A program made the translations under genes and the position numbers. The notes below the pieces were generated by a model, which worked only from the letters and a program-made list of their open reading frames with translations, had not been told where the DNA came from and did not search any database. Below are positions 9,771 through 23,200 of a DNA stretch of 64,000 bases, one piece after another. The stretch is from the NCBI GenBank assembly GCA_000611775.1, contig KK106981.1, positions 4,094,927 to 4,158,926 of the forward strand, in the 5' to 3' direction. Source of the stretch: Umbilicaria muhlenbergii (Eukaryota > Ascomycota > Lecanoromycetes > Umbilicariales > Umbilicariaceae). The stretch's first letter is position 1. Each line of letters starts with the position of its first letter.

Positions 9771-11751
9771 TTACATATCCATGGAGTCGCCACCATTGGC
9801 AAAGTTGAAGCCTCCTGATTGTTGTGCTTGTTGTTGCTGAGCGCCGAACCCGAATGTACCGCCCTCGCCTTGCTGAGGTGCAGCGTTGTCCATGTCTCCT
9901 CCAGCCTCGTCTTCATCGGAGAAATATTTCTCGATGATGTTATACGCCTTCATGTAGATCTCCTCGTTGATGTTGCTCTGGCAATCGTGAATCTTCTCCA
10001 TGCCGCCAGCTTCCTCGATAAATAGGGCATAGCGGTTGATGTTCTGTTCGGCAGGAATCTCTGAAGCCTCTTTGTCCATGTCTCCGACTTTAAGGATATT
10101 CTCCAAGCCATCAAGAGCAACCTGGATGATCTTGTTATCAGGACACGCAAGTAGATCGCACAGAGGCTTGATGCAACCTTGAGCAACCAAATAGCGGATC
10201 TGGTCTGGTTTTTGAAGACCACCTGAGGTTGCATTCGAAATCGCCCAGCAAGCTTCCTTGCGAGTCTTGAAGTCGCCATTAGACAGCAAGTTGACAAGGG
10301 GAGGGATGATGTTGGCATCAATAACTGCCTGGATCTGAGTGGAGTTGCCAGCAGTGATGTTAGAGATCGTCCAACATGCCTCCTTACGGATGCCATCCTT
10401 TGTGGAGCCGAGTAAAGAGAGCAGTGCTGGCAGTGATCCACAGTTGATAATGATCTGGGTTTGAACATCATCTCCAGTAACGATGTTGCCCACGGACCGA
10501 AGTGCAGGAGTCTGCACAGAAGTTGAAGCGTGCATGAGCAGCTCTACCAGACGACGTGGAATACCTGCTTCGATGACAGCCTGAATCTTGTCATTGGCAC
10601 CGTCGGAGAGATATGAAATAGCCCAGCAAGCGTCGATGAGGACTTCATCATCCAGGGAGTACACAAGCTTGGCAAGCACTGGTAGCGCTGGAAGGATCTG
10701 CTGAGACAATTAACATACTTAACACCGACGACTGGCAGGGTGGACTCACTGTTTGCCAATCTGGCTGGGGGGTCTTGCCACGGCAGAAGTTGCTCAAGGT
10801 CCAGGTCGCGTTCCTCAGCATGCTCAGCTTGCGACTATCGCCCAAAAGCGCCAAGAGAGGTCGCAAAGCACCCGCCTGCAGAACGAAGTCCCTACAGTGA
10901 GGGCTATCTCCTGCAATGTTACCAAGCGCCCATACAGCCTGCTCTCTGACATCAGGCTCATGACTGCTTAGAAGCTCAACAAATATCGGGACGGCACCAG
11001 CGTTGATGACCACTTGTGTCTGTTGCGCCGAGCCAGACGCAATGTTGGTGAGAGCCCAAGCAGCTTCAAACTGGACTAGGGTGTGAGGTGATCGAAGGAA
11101 CTCTACGAAACGGCTAACAACGCCAGTCTCAATGACTCTCTCAATCGGTGGGTTGCGCTCCTTCGACAATAGTTTCCGGAACTTGGTGGTTGCTTGAATC
11201 TGAGCATCGATTTCGTTGGAGAACACCCCCTCCACCATTTGTGGGAGTTCTACATTGAGCTAGAGTGGAAATACGGTCAGCAATGGCCTTTACCACGTGT
11301 ATTAGGAACGAAGGATGCATCTGCTGACGTCAAGATTAAGTGCTGTGATAGATCATGAAAAGACGAGATTTTGAGGTGGAAAAGTAAAATCTTCTCGCAG
11401 CGGCAGATTGATAAGTAGAATCAAATTGCTCGAGAGTGGTTCGTACAATGAAGCGAAGCACAAGGCGATCCAATTGATGTAGGACGTGTAACGCTCTTGA
11501 CATACCTGACTCTCAATAGTGCCGCCTTCATCATCACTATCAGGCGCGGCACCTAGGGAAGCGCCGGGTGCAGACGTTTGTGTGCCATCTCTTGCCGTGA
11601 TGCCTCTTCGTTTCGCCAGGTTCTCTTCCCTCTTCGCCTTGCGAATCTCGACCTGCTGTTCTTCACGACGACGACGGAGCTCGTCTGGCTTGAAGGTGTT
11701 CTTGGCTTTGAACTGTGTACGGCGATGCTCTGGGATGTAGCGTTCCGCCAT
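9771..11751 (-). CDS. SRP1: Importin subunit alpha (karyopherin alpha)
   Basis: Three exons on the minus strand: 11751-11506, 11259-10750 and 10700-9771 (introns 246 and 49 nt), 561 residues. The N-terminal importin-beta-binding domain starts [18 protein letters not shown] and is rich in Arg/Lys (RRRREEQ, KRRG). About ten armadillo repeats follow with the classic Trp/Asn signatures, for example [52 protein letters not shown] and [13 protein letters not shown], which line the NLS-binding groove. The C-terminus is acidic, then Gln/Gly-rich. It carries NLS cargo to importin beta for nuclear entry. The frame is open further upstream to 11853, but the family start is the MAERY methionine. It is divergent from POT1, 538 bp apart. 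Confidence 0.95.
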
Positions 11752-12289
11752 GATGACTGTTGTGACGTTGTGCTTTGGTTTAAATCTCCGCCTTGGTAGG
11801 GCCGGTGCAGACGCTTCAACTCTGATCGGTTGAGAAGTGGACTGAGTTTGCAAGAAGCAGGAGGAGGGGGTGAAGTGAGAGGCTTGCAGTTCGTGTGGGT
11901 GTTGGTATGCCCACAGCCAGCAAAGGCTAAAAGAAGCCTGGGCTGCTTTCGGTTCTGCAGCGCTAGCGCAATGGGTAACGTGATTTTGCGACTAGACCGG
12001 AAAGGCGCTTGCTAAGCGAGCCCTTCACGTGTGTTGATGCCTCTGCCAGTAGATAGTGGACGCCGTTCTGAATGCTCTTCTCTGCCGCAATTGATGTGGA
12101 TCGTGATGCCCTTTTTGTTTTGCTGTTCATGGCGCCTACGGTTCTACGTGCTGCTCCGTAGCCCTGTTCCAGCTGTGTTTACTGTTGATTCTACGCGTCT
12201 TCCTGCTCGCGTGACACGCGTGCCCATGTATTGATGTACCAGTGACGATTTTCTTGCTGTATTGGAAGCACATTGGGTCGACGGCCAAC
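11752..12289. promoter_or_regulatory. Divergent promoter region of importin alpha and POT1
   Basis: 538 bp between opposed start codons. No named element was identified. Confidence 0.45.
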
Positions 12290-14414
12290 ATGGAAGCACC
12301 GCTGCCTTCCGGGTTTACAGATCTCTACACGGCGTCGAACCGGCATAATGTAGACCTCAACCTCATCGGGGTAGTGACCAACTTTCTACCACCAAGCCGA
12401 TCGAGAGGGACAGACTTTATGTGTACTTTCTCGATCGCCGACTCTACATGTGGAGGTTGTGATGACGGGCTGAAAGTCAGATTCTTCAGACCAACAGAGA
12501 CTGAACTTCCTCGCATTCAAAGCACTGGCGATGTTGTTGCCCTTCGTAACGTCAAAGTCAAGCAATGGAGTGGAATGACCATCGCCATGTCTTCCTGGGG
12601 TTCTAGCTGGATCGTGTTTCCCGCCAGTACAATACCAACAAAGAAACCTTCAAACCATGTGCTGCTTAAGCACCTCAAAGACACGCGGGCTCCTGCAGCG
12701 TCAATTTCCGAGTCGCTGTACGCCATTGCCTTGTGCAATTCTCAAGACAGAAGTCATTTCACAGGACCTGCCGAAGCGAATGCGCCGTCAACATCTTCGC
12801 CCTCGCTTGAGAAGCCGTCATCCTCGATGGTCTCAGTTCAACGACAGAAGTTCTCTTTGATCGAGAATGTAGAAACAGACAGGTTCTATGACTTGGTAGG
12901 CCAGGTTGTAAAGCTATATCCGAACAATGGGCGTACGGAGCTCTATATTACGGACTACACGTCGAACAATCTCCTTTACGCATACGAATGGGGTCGGGAT
13001 GGTGAAGCCTCAAGCCGGGACGGTGGTCCCTACAGCTACGCCCCCCGTGCTTCTAACAAATGGCCGGGGCCTTATGGAAAAATGACTTTGACAGTGACAC
13101 TATGGCCTCCACACTCCCAATTCGCCCACAGTGATGTCAAGGAAGATGACTTTGTGTACCTTCGAAATGTGCGCATTAAGTACAGCTCAGATTCGAAGGT
13201 GGAAGGAGGACTACACACAGACAAAAAATACCCCGATCGGATTGATATAAGTGTTCTGAAAGACCACCAAGACGACCGCGTCAAGGATGTTTTGAGGCGG
13301 AAGAGGGAGTACGGCAAGCGGTTCGAAGCCCAACGTCAGGCGTTTGAAAAGGAGGCGAGGGGAGAAAAAAGGAAGCAGAGTGATGAGGGTGAAGAACTAT
13401 CGAAACTGCAAGCCAAGCGCAGGCGGCGAAGAGAGCTGAAGCAGCAGGGACAGGGACAAGTCCAGAAGCCCGTCATAGGTAAGGAGAATGTCGATGAGTC
13501 TTCAGAGTCCATCGTTCCCAAAGACAGACTCAACAAGCACAGTAAGCCGTTGCACCCACGCACCACATAATCATTATACTGATCCTCCCAGTCTCCAGCA
13601 CCAACCCATCAATACCAACTCGCCCCCTCTCCGCCATCCTCTCCCTCGAAACCCACCACATCACCACTCCCACCGGCACCCCCCACACTCTCCCCTTCCA
13701 AAACATCTGCTCCCGCGCAACCGTCCGCGTCGTAGACTTCTTCCCCCCCAACCTCGAACAGTTCGCCGTCCCCCGACGCATCACCGAATTCGACGTCCTC
13801 TCCGACGCTGGCAGCGACACCGGCAGTGACACCGGCAGTGACAGCTCCCTATCCGGCAGCGTCACTGGCGCCGAGGACGACAACGACCTAAAATGGGAAT
13901 GGCGCTTCTACCTCCTCGTCGAGGACGCCGGCTCCACAGCCAAAGGCGAGAAACGAACCCGCATGAAACTCCTCGTCGCAGAACAAGACGCCGAATTCCT
14001 ATTAAGGCTAGACGCGGAAAAGTATGCCAGTCCCCGCCCCACACTGCAACATTCAACTATATATATCACTAACCAGCGATCTACAGCCTCCGCGCCAACC
14101 CCAAAGCATTAGAAATGCTCCGCGAGAAACTCTTCATCCTCTGGGGCGATCTCGAAGAACGGAAGACCCGTAAAGCAGCCACGGCTTTGAGGCCTAGAGA
14201 TGCGAATCTCCGCTCCAAGACCAGTCCTGGGACCGATCAGAAGATTACCGAAGACGCGCAACCGCTCGCGCCACCTTTCCAGTGTTGCGTCAAAGAGTAT
14301 GGTGTTCGGAGTAAGGTGGGGCGATCGGGTGGGGACTCGGCTGGCAGCGCCGGGGAAGACGAGGGCGCGGGTTGGGAGAGGAGGTTTCGCATGTTTGGGA
14401 CTACGATTTCGTGA
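12290..14414 (+). CDS. POT1: Protection of telomeres protein 1 (telomeric single-strand binding)
   Basis: Three exons: 12290-13541, 13592-14021 and 14087-14414, 669 residues. The first OB fold (about residues 10-150) contains LIGVVTNFLPPSRSRGTDFMCTFSIAD and VVALRNVKVKQWSG, the Telo_bind pattern of fungal POT1. A second OB fold follows at about 200-350 (FYDLVGQVVKLYPN, ELYITDYTSNNLL, LTVTLWPPHSQFA, LRNVRIKYSS). A Lys/Arg/Glu-rich linker (about 350-410) leads to the C-terminal domain with RATVRVVDFFPP, WEWRFYLLVEDA and MLREKLFILWGDLEE. It binds the G-rich telomeric overhang within shelterin. Introns were set so that DAENLRANPKAL stays in frame. A threefold GSDT-type repeat interrupts the C-terminal domain. 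The start is the first ATG in frame. Confidence 0.9.
13810..13845 (+). repeat. Three 12-bp tandem units inside POT1
   Basis: Three copies of GGCAG(C/T)GACA(C/G)C encode (GSDT)2-GSDS in an acidic loop of the POT1 C-terminal domain. The unit is a multiple of three, so changes in copy number would keep the frame. Confidence 0.8.
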
Positions 14415-14801
14415 ACGGGTGGCGTTGGGTCGATGTGTGGCGCAAAAGGGGGGAAATGACATACAAGGCTCGTATGTATAATACCCACTATAGTATTCAT
14501 TCAAAGTCGAGCTTCTGGTCTTTCCCTTCTCGATTCTGGTATGTCGGAGTTTCGAATATGTCACACATAGCTTTGACATTCGATCGATTGACGTCTAGCT
14601 CTTGTCCAGGGTTGGTCCTTTAGCTACAGCTATCAAATGTACAGCCGATCGGGTATACACCTCGTACGATAGTAAAGACGCCGTATACCGCACATCTGCA
14701 AACCCCGCGCTTTCACACATGGTTCTGCAAGCACAACGCAGCGAGAATACCTCCAGCGATCCAGCAATCCTCCCCACCACCTCCTCAGCTTCCCCCTACC
14801 C
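14415..14801. other. Intergenic between convergent POT1 and GH16 genes
   Basis: 387 bp holding two 3' ends. Nothing else is recognised. Confidence 0.6.
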
Positions 14802-16047
14802 TCAACCCATCTCCCCCAACAGCCCCCACCCCACCGCCACCGCCAGCACCAAACCCGCCCAACCCAATCCCCACTCCCCACTCCACATCCCCGCCGCCCT
14901 CCCCACCCCGCGACTCTTCTTCCCCCCGAAAACCGTCTGGTTAACCGTCATATTCCCCTGCGCACTAAAGAAAAACGTCCCGCCTCCATCCCCCCCCGGC
15001 GGCCCCACCTGATCCGGCACCACACAACTCGCATTGACCCCCCCAGGGTCCCTACACCTCGCCCTCCAATCCGCCTGCCTCTTCCCCTCGCTCGAATTAA
15101 AATACGCCTTCACATACCCCACCGCCACGACCGCGTCTTCCGCCGGTGGCCCTGCGCTCCACCCGGCGTCGCCATTACTCCAGTGGCTGAGGTGCACGCT
15201 GCCGGGCGTGTTGGGGATGGAGACGTTCATGGTGGCGAGGAGGAGGGAGTCGGCGTAGAAGGAGACGGTGGTGGGGGACCAGTCGAAGCGGTATTCGTGG
15301 TAGGCGGCTGAGGGGGCGAAGGGGAGGGGGTGCAGGGTGAAGGTTAGGGTGGTGGCGGCGTTGTTGGAGAGGGCGGAGAGGGGGGATTGGAGAACTAGAT
15401 TTACGGGGTAGGTGGAGGTGGTGGTGTTGAACTGGCGTGACAGGAATTCGAGGTCGATTTCTTGGCTGTTGTTGTAGTACTGGTGGGGAGGAGGGGGTTG
15501 TTAGTTGGGTGGGTGAGGTGGGGTGGGATAGGGTGGAAGAGGGGGAAGGGGAGGAAGAGGGGGAAGGAGGGGAAGAGGGAGAGGAGATCGGTACCCAGAA
15601 GAATGCACCACATGTCCCAGGTGTCCCCGTCAATTTCATCGAGGCGCGAAAACTGCCGTACAGCATGTCTTCTCGCGTACTCGCCACTTCAGCCATGGGT
15701 ATAAGTCCATCCTGCGGTACCCCGCCGCGCACCCAGAGCTGCAATCCCGGATCCCCACCCAAGATACCTTGGCCCGTCCAGCTATTATTGTCCTTGAGCG
15801 GATTGGCGACGACGTTGCCGAGACTCGCGTTCTTGCCATAGGGTCCGCGAGCATCGGCAGCAGTGACGGTGTAGTTTTGCGGCTGCCAGTCGGTGTCGAG
15901 GGTGATGTTCGGGAGGTGCAGGAAGTCGGTTTCGAGGAGGTCGGTGTACAGGGTCGAGTTGACGGTGTAGCCGCATTCGCAGTCTGCGTGGGCGCGGGGG
16001 ACGAGCAGGAGCAGGGCGAGGAGAGTGAATGTCAGGAAGGCGGACAT
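14802..16047 (-). CDS. GH16-type cell-wall glycosidase, secreted and probably GPI-anchored
   Basis: Two exons, 16047-15595 and 15479-14802 (115-nt pyrimidine-rich intron), 376 residues. The N-terminus is a signal peptide (MSAFLTFTLLALLLLVPRAHA, cut near ADC). The body is a concanavalin-like beta-sandwich with the GH16 catalytic motif E-I-D-L-E-F (sequence NNSQEIDLEF); the outer Glu residues would be nucleophile and acid/base. Flanking YGSFRASMKL, CGAFFWYYN, HEYRFDWSP and VHLSHWSNGD are usual family segments. Several N-x-S/T sites are present. The C-terminal 25 residues are hydrophobic after a small-residue region, as expected for a GPI signal. GH16 enzymes of this kind act on beta-1,3(4)-glucans or related wall polymers; the precise substrate is not determined. 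Confidence 0.85.
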
Positions 16048-17566
16048 GGCTTGCGAGGACCTTGTGGTTGTGCAGGTGTGACGTTGATGATATCACTCAT
16101 GGGCTGCACCGGATGCAGAAGGTGCAACGTCAGTGGGGTGAGGTGGCATGTGCGAAGAGTGAAGGCATTTTTTCCCAAAGAGGAAGACGCGAATAGATTG
16201 TGAGGTACTGCAATGACAGAAGATGAAACGGACGCGACATAGATGATGTCTACGAGGGGCAGGACATGGTGACGAGTAGCAAACAAGAAATCTCTTATCT
16301 GGTGGGAAAGAGCGAATGAAACAGGCAGAGATTGTGCATGCATCCCTGGCATCGAGAGATCCATCTTTGCTGCAGATGGAAATTGGAGGTGTTCAGGTCG
16401 ACATTCGATTACCCTGTTTCGTGTGTCTGCCAGCGCACTCTCCCCTACATAAGATATATATCCCTCCCGAGTATTCTGTATTATCTCCAGCTCCATGCCC
16501 TAGCTGTCGGAGGATGAGAGATTCGCCGAGATCCAAGAAATTAGGCGAACAAATGCCAGCTGTTCTGCTGTGGAACACACAAACGCACCAGGAACAACAA
16601 GAACATGCTTGCAGTTGTTTCATCTTCATCGGGCATCCTGCCGTAGCTAAGGTAAGGTGATTGCGAATCATCTCAGCTTCTTGCATATACTAGGACCAGG
16701 AGTACCTTACGTGATGCTGTATGACAGAGATTATGCACACTCTTATCCTCGTTATCACTGTTCTCTATTCAATGGGCCAGGCGGGTAGGGACAAGATAAG
16801 TCAGGCAATCCTCAACATGGGGCCCTCTCGACTACTCAATCAGCAAACCGAGTCTTCAGGCACTCTGGCAAAACGTAAATGCTAAAGGCACTAAATGCTT
16901 CAATGTCCATGTCAGAAAACTGGGATTATCGCCTCGAGTTTGTTTGGGCTATTGAGAGGGTACCAGCTGGAAACTCCACTTTTTGCCCAGAGCCACTTCG
17001 AACGTTCAATAACGACTAGTTGCAGACACGTCACGATTATCGAGGCAAGTGATGCGCTGAGACGTGCAAGTGAATTGGCATAAAAATACAACGAGGAAAA
17101 TTCAAAGCCACGATTACCACCTGATATCAGGTATGCTTCCCTTCAGCCCCACACGCCTCGCAAGGGAAGGCTACCACTATGCATGAAGACGAGCCAAAAG
17201 AACCACAAGAGAGCAACTGCTCCAAACAGTTTGTATATGCGAACACGCTATGGATATATGGCAAGAGCAAACACGTATTAGGTACCTAGGAAGACAGGCA
17301 GAATGGAAAATCGCAGCAGGGCCAGCCAGTCGCATGCGCTCGGTATTAGGAATGAATATTGGATGTGATGCACTTCCCAACAAAAGGATTCCTCCGTCCC
17401 CATGCCGACCGTGGTAAGATACAGAAGCTCAGCGAGCCTAATGTCTAGCCGAGCCGTGAAACGCCGCCTGCACGAGAGGAGAGAGAATGCTATCGATCTA
17501 AGCAACGGCAAGATGGTAGAAATGTTCATGACGGTCATCAAATGCTTGAGATTGCTCCGAATGGGT
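16048..17566. other. Intergenic, 1.5 kb
   Basis: Upstream of the GH16 gene and downstream of the C2H2 regulator. Short frames only; no RNA gene or mobile element recognised. Confidence 0.6.
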
Positions 17567-20265
17567 TCAGTAATTCGCTTCCATGCCCAGCTCTTGCCCG
17601 CCTTGAGAAGACATGGCGGGGGTGCTTGCGCTGGACCCGGTGGCAGTGGGGTCGGTGATATAACCCACAAGAGCTTCGGAATATAGTTTGAACGACTCTC
17701 CCATGAGCTTGGTGATTCTGCCAATCTAGTTAGCATATGCGTCTAGTTCGTTGAGCTTCGTAACTTACCCCCATACTACGACTTCGTCGAGCATACTGCC
17801 CCAGAGACGTGCCACAGTGGAGCTCAGCTTGGACCCGTACACGTCGACCGAGTCATCTTCAAAGAGGTTTCGGACTTTGTTGTACATCGCGAGCTCTTCT
17901 TCCGTGGCCGGTTCTTCGTCGTGTTCGAGGCGATACAGCCACAGGCTCAGTATGACCATGAGATCAAGCCCACAAAGAGGGTGCTCTACGCTCCAGTTTG
18001 TCGCACATGTTCTCCCCACCCACTTGATACCTTGTAAAGCGACGATCTCGATACAGTCGAAACACTCCTGGATTACCTTGATCATCTCTTGTGATCTCTT
18101 GACTTTGTCTCTTGCTCCTGACATTGCTGCAGCTACTTCATACGAGTCATGATATCGCAGCGCTTCCTGAATCGACTTCAAGTCAACTTCCAATCGTGCT
18201 CGGGTGTTTCGATATACGGCCATGGCGTTGAAGATCAATGGATGACTTTTGTGCGGTGCGCTGAGCTGAACGACGATAGTCTCGGGCTCGCACATATCCA
18301 GAGATTTCTCCCATGTCTCAAGAGCAAGACGAAGCTTGTACTCCGTGACCACATCCTGCAGGGCCTCGAAGCTGCGCTTGTGATACCAGACCTCCAGGAA
18401 AAGTGCGTTGATCATCACTCGGGTCGCGAAAGCGCTATACCGAACAGATTCTCCTTGGAATAGACTATCGTGCGCTTCCCTCACAGTGATGATGGTTGAT
18501 GCGGTCAAGCTCTCGCGCCATGACTCTTCATCAGAGACCTCCAGATTCCACAACGACTCCGAAGATGGCAGCTCCAGAGAGTCAAACTCGTTGAAGCTGA
18601 TGGCAGGTGTGTGGTTGTAGGTCAGTGTGAGCATGCCGAAAAAGATATACACGGCATAATAAGTGCGCCTGCAGCCCTCGTCTTCAACCCATTCCTCATG
18701 GCTGGGTTGGGCACCTCCGCGTGCGTCCGACCGAAGTTTTAGTTCGTACCGGTTTCCTGCGACCATCTGAAGAACAGTTAATCATTATATAGTGAGACGG
18801 ATATGCTGAAACTCACGTTTGCGAGAAGGCTTTTGATTGAACATGCCCACTCGAGGCCTTTTGGATCACCACTCCAACTGGCGAAAACCATATTCAACAG
18901 TGTGCTTTGCATAGTCCACAAGGGACACTTGCGCGAGCTGAAATTTTCCTTGTTTTGCAGAAATTGGTTGACAAGCACCTTTGACCCAATGTGTAGCATG
19001 TACGCCTGATCTTGGTTGAATGTGTAAAGAGAACCGATGGACAAAACGGCCAGTAGAAGCGGTGGCGACACTTCACTTGGGCTGAAGGATTCTGGATGCA
19101 GGAAAGGTAGATGATGGTGGAAAAGGTCGAAGTACGTAGAAAGAAATGTGTTGACGTCTCTCCGGCTTGGAAGATGAAAAGTTGCTGTGATCGCACGTTC
19201 GCTGTCGCACTCGTTGATGTTTTCCAGAATCTTGTTGTACTCGGAATCCGACTGGATTTGGGGAACCTTCGGCGACGTCATAGCCTGGCTTGGACCTGGA
19301 GATCGTCGATAGTCAACGGGCGAGACTGGTCCGGTCATGAAAGCATATGGTGAAAGGCCGTTGGGAGTTGCGTCTCCTGATGCTGACATGGAACCACTAA
19401 GCGACTGCAACGTGGGGGCCAAGGTATCGCCAGCAGATGGATGTCTCTCCATCAGAGGAGGGAGTTGATTTGGACGGGGCTGTATGGTGCTGCCACTTGT
19501 GAAAGAGAGGTGCGACAACTGCGAGTCTTGCGAACCCGAGAGGCTCGAGGACATCGAGTGGGCTTTTGGTTCCATCATAGGCTGAGACATGAAAGGGTCC
19601 CACGGCATTTGAGGCAGCGACGCCGCATTGGAAAGGTAAGGTACGGAGGTGTCAAACATCGTGGTATGGTCGGGAGAGTACGGCGTCGACTCCTCAGCCT
19701 CGACGTGCTGGTTCGACATCGCGGCAGTAGCTTTGTGATGAAGGTCGGTCATCAACATTGCAGCAGTCTCGAGATCAACCATACCATCACTGCTTGCTTC
19801 TATCTGTTCCAGCGTTGCCGCATCCAATGCGATGGATGGCTTCGACGGACCAGCCACCGGCGATGTCTTTGCGCCAGCTTTTCGTTTGACTTCGCTGTGC
19901 AGCGGAATCCCTCCATCTTTGGCATGCACAGTGCGATCGTGTCGAAGCAGTAGGTCTCGGCGTACGAATGTGCTTCGGCACTTGAGACATTTGAACGGTC
20001 GCTCTTTGGTATCTGCGTCCAGAGTTGATGGTTAGCCAATTTGACCCCGCCACCAGCGCGTGAAAGACGAAAGCTCGACCCCACATCGAGTTTGTGTACA
20101 ACACAACTTACGCGATCTTTCGTGTCTGCTTCGATGTTCGCTTCTACTAAACGCTCGGTTGCAGAACTGGCATTTGTATTTCTTCTCAGGAGCGACCGGT
20201 GTTTTTCGATTCGGCGTCGGTGCCGAGGCGGCGGCAGGAGCGGAGGCGGCCGCTGCGACGGGCAT
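17567..20265 (-). CDS. C2H2 zinc-finger transcription factor with fungal_trans domain
   Basis: Four exons on the minus strand: 20265-20112, 20012-18817, 18766-17769 and 17717-17567, 832 residues. Two adjacent C2H2 fingers lie at the N-terminus: C32-x2-C35...H48-x3-H52 and C60-x2-C63...H76-x4-H81, joined by the classic linker HTKERPFKC, which is formed only when intron 1 is removed. A basic segment (VKRKAGAKTS) follows, then about 250 Ser/Pro-rich residues. From about residue 310 comes a fungal-specific transcription-factor domain (TFHLPSRRDVNTFLSTYFDLFHHHLPFLHPESF, then LLLAVLSIGSLY, GCRRTYYAVYIFFGMLTL). The last exon encodes a short tail ending GMEANY. The architecture matches ADR1-like mould regulators; the target genes are unknown. 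Promoter is the long gene-free region to its right. Confidence 0.88.
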
Positions 20266-23200
20266 CGTGGATTATCGTCGAAAGTTTGGCTTGGACTAAG
20301 TGGATCCTTCAAGATGGATTCTGTATCCACGACGGATGCAGAAAGATGCGATATCGAGGGTTGGTGCGATATGTGTGATCGTTCATTCCTTGGTAGCTTG
20401 GTCGATGTTCCCGAGCTGCTCTCTTGGAGGATTGCCTTCAGGACGGCGAGGGGACGTAAGTTCTCGCTTGGGTGCAGATGGAGTTCGCCTTTACTAGGAT
20501 GTTGGGAAGGCCGAAATGCGATACCTAGGTAGTGTTAATGCGATAGTGTTGGTGCTTCACAGGCGGACGGGAATTCGAACGTCTGGCGATTTTGGTAATA
20601 TATGGTGGACGATTAGGTTGCTTGGAGGGAGGGGCACCTGGGGTCTTTTTTCGCGGTTATAAAAAGGGGGGCAGCAGCCAAATGCAGCGAGATTGTGGGG
20701 ACCGTCTGGGCTAGGAGGCGCCCCGGGCCTCCTTTTAGGGAGCTGCAGGGCAGCGCTAGATCCTTCTTCACAGAATACGCACCCGCCCTTTCTATCGTCT
20801 TCGTTTGTGCGAGTTTTTGATGCATGTCAGCCTCACCCAAGTATCTATTGGGAGGCCGTCGTATCAATCAGTCTACATTTTATCGGGCCACGCAACCTTG
20901 CCCCTTCGATGCCCTAGCCAGCGAACGCACCATCAGAATGAGTGGCAGTCCTCAACGGGATCGCCTATCAAACGTCTGACAGCGAAAGGCGATGTACAAT
21001 GTACAGACAGCTCAACGGTGCAACGGCTAGCTCGAAAAGAGTACTGTTACCCCTCGTTGCTGGCTTGTTACGAGGCGCTCACACTGAGAACCTCCAGTAA
21101 TAATGACCCTACGCATTCCATAAAGGGCTCACACAACAAGTTGGCTTTGCCGCCCGCCTACGAGGACTCGAGTACGAGTAGAAGTGCTTCGAATCAGATG
21201 GTGACGAAATCGATTTCGAAGATCTTCGCTTGTGCTCTCAGACACGGGCGTGATGGCTATTGGTATCTGGCGTGCAGCTCCTCGGCCACGACAGCGGCCA
21301 CGACTCAGGTTTGCAACCTTGTCGTCGCCATCATTTTGCCACCTGGCCAGCTCATGATGGCAAAATATCGGTATATCTGTTCTGGACTTCCGTCCCATGA
21401 TTTTCGTTTGAAGTCTGGTGTGGTTACCTAGACAGCGTGTTAGTCTCCTCAGTCCCTCCATTTACAGCGCACGCATGCAACGCTACGGTATTGCCGTGCA
21501 TCTGCTTTGATGCACGGCTTGAGCCACATCACACCGCCTGAGAGCCCTGCCATCTTGCCGCTGCTCTTAGGATTGTGGCGAGTAGTACCAACATCCCATC
21601 CAGCCAAGTACCCTACTACTCCGTGTAATCGCATCTGTCAAAGTTGCATCATCGTCCCAGCCCCCTTCTTTTCCTCCGTCCAAGCAAACGAAGTGCCGAA
21701 ACTGCGGTTGGTGACTTGAGTTTTTTCACTGGGGTCTCGGGTAATTGTAACCTGACGAGTGAGAGGTGTAAAGTGACAGCACCGACCGATCATCGCTTTG
21801 ATAACTTGTTCCTGGCAACCATCAACAGCTCAACAGGGATATGGATCTTGGGTTTCTCCTAACAAAGCGCTACCAAGTCTCAGACGTCCCGTCTACCTGA
21901 ACGATCCGATATCCCCGGAGCCAGTTTGGAAGCGAGGCTGCTTAAGGCCCATGTCAATCGCGTGGTGCACGGGGCTGACCAATCATGAGAAATGCAGGAG
22001 ACCACAAGTCAGAGATAGCTGTCGGAGTCCAAGGACTCGAAACAGTGGCCCGTAGTCAGAGGCCGGGCAGCACTCAGAATCTCCAAGCCATCTCCAGATT
22101 TGCTAAGCGTTCGTCTTTCTGAGTTCTCACCTCATTTGCAAGTTCCATGGTCAAGTTACGTCATACTGCGACCAGGCGAGCTGCCATGCCTCTTTAGGCC
22201 GGCCTCCTATCGACAGCATTGTCTCTGATGCGTCTGACCGCTTCGTTCCCCAAGACTCCATCTCCTGTATTTTACAAGCAATAGCCCGGGCGTGGTGGTT
22301 ATCGCGCTATCGCCATGACTTCGGCCCGGGATCTCAGAGAGCGTTTCCAAAACCAGAGGAGCTTCCGCTTCCGCGAAGCCCTTGCAACAACGCCAATCGA
22401 ATGGCTCAGATCGACAGTTACCGGCAGAGTCTCTACCAAAGGGAAATGCCATGTCCGATCTCTAGACGTCAATGGTCAAAGGCCGTTTCTCTATGGCTAG
22501 ACTCTGCACCTGTCATCGCTGCATAAGTCTTGAAGGAGGGTCAAGGTAATACGCCCGCGGCCGTTCTCCCATCCCGAGAAGCGTCTGCTAATTTAAACGC
22601 TGATAGTGGGATGGTGTGCCAACCTGCCAATGATTACTGGACAAACTTTTGTCCCTCCCGCTTCAAAGTTGACTTTCCCGTAACACGTTGTGCCCCACTT
22701 CCGAGCCGTGCCCTCACCGGCCCACCATTCGGGTGCTTTCCCCTGAACGCCAAACCAATGTACCGGAAATTGTTCCAGCATCGTTGCGTGTGCTCCGTTG
22801 CGAGTAGCAGCTAGACATCTTCGAGAAGGGTGTCATCGCACCGAAGAGACTGCTGTCAGCGTTCCTGACATCTCCACGGCTGCTTCTACTGGAACGTTCG
22901 AAAACACAGATTTAAGAGGGCTTTTGCGGTTCCCGTCGCCTTACCATTTAACGATGCAGACGCAGAGGTTAAGGTGTCCGCTCGGAGGCCCTCTTTCTTA
23001 ATCTTTCAGACTTCAAGCCCACCTTACAGGCTCCTCATGCCTCACCATTCGATAAGCCAAGAGTCAATCTGAACCATAGGCCGTACGGGCAGGGATATTA
23101 CCTCCCGAGACGGTGACACATTCTTTTGGTCTTGACGTACTTTGAAAGTCAGGTACTGTTGACAATCATCGGACTTCCCGAAACCCGATCTTACGCCTCA

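Noticed and set aside
11506-11853. Longer importin alpha starting at 11853
   Set aside because: The 34 extra residues are not part of the family; [11 protein letters not shown] is the conserved start.
21129-21461. 110-codon minus-strand frame in the gene-free region
   Set aside because: Arg/Ser-rich composition, no conserved motif, and long open frames also occur in the opposite strand there, as expected by chance.
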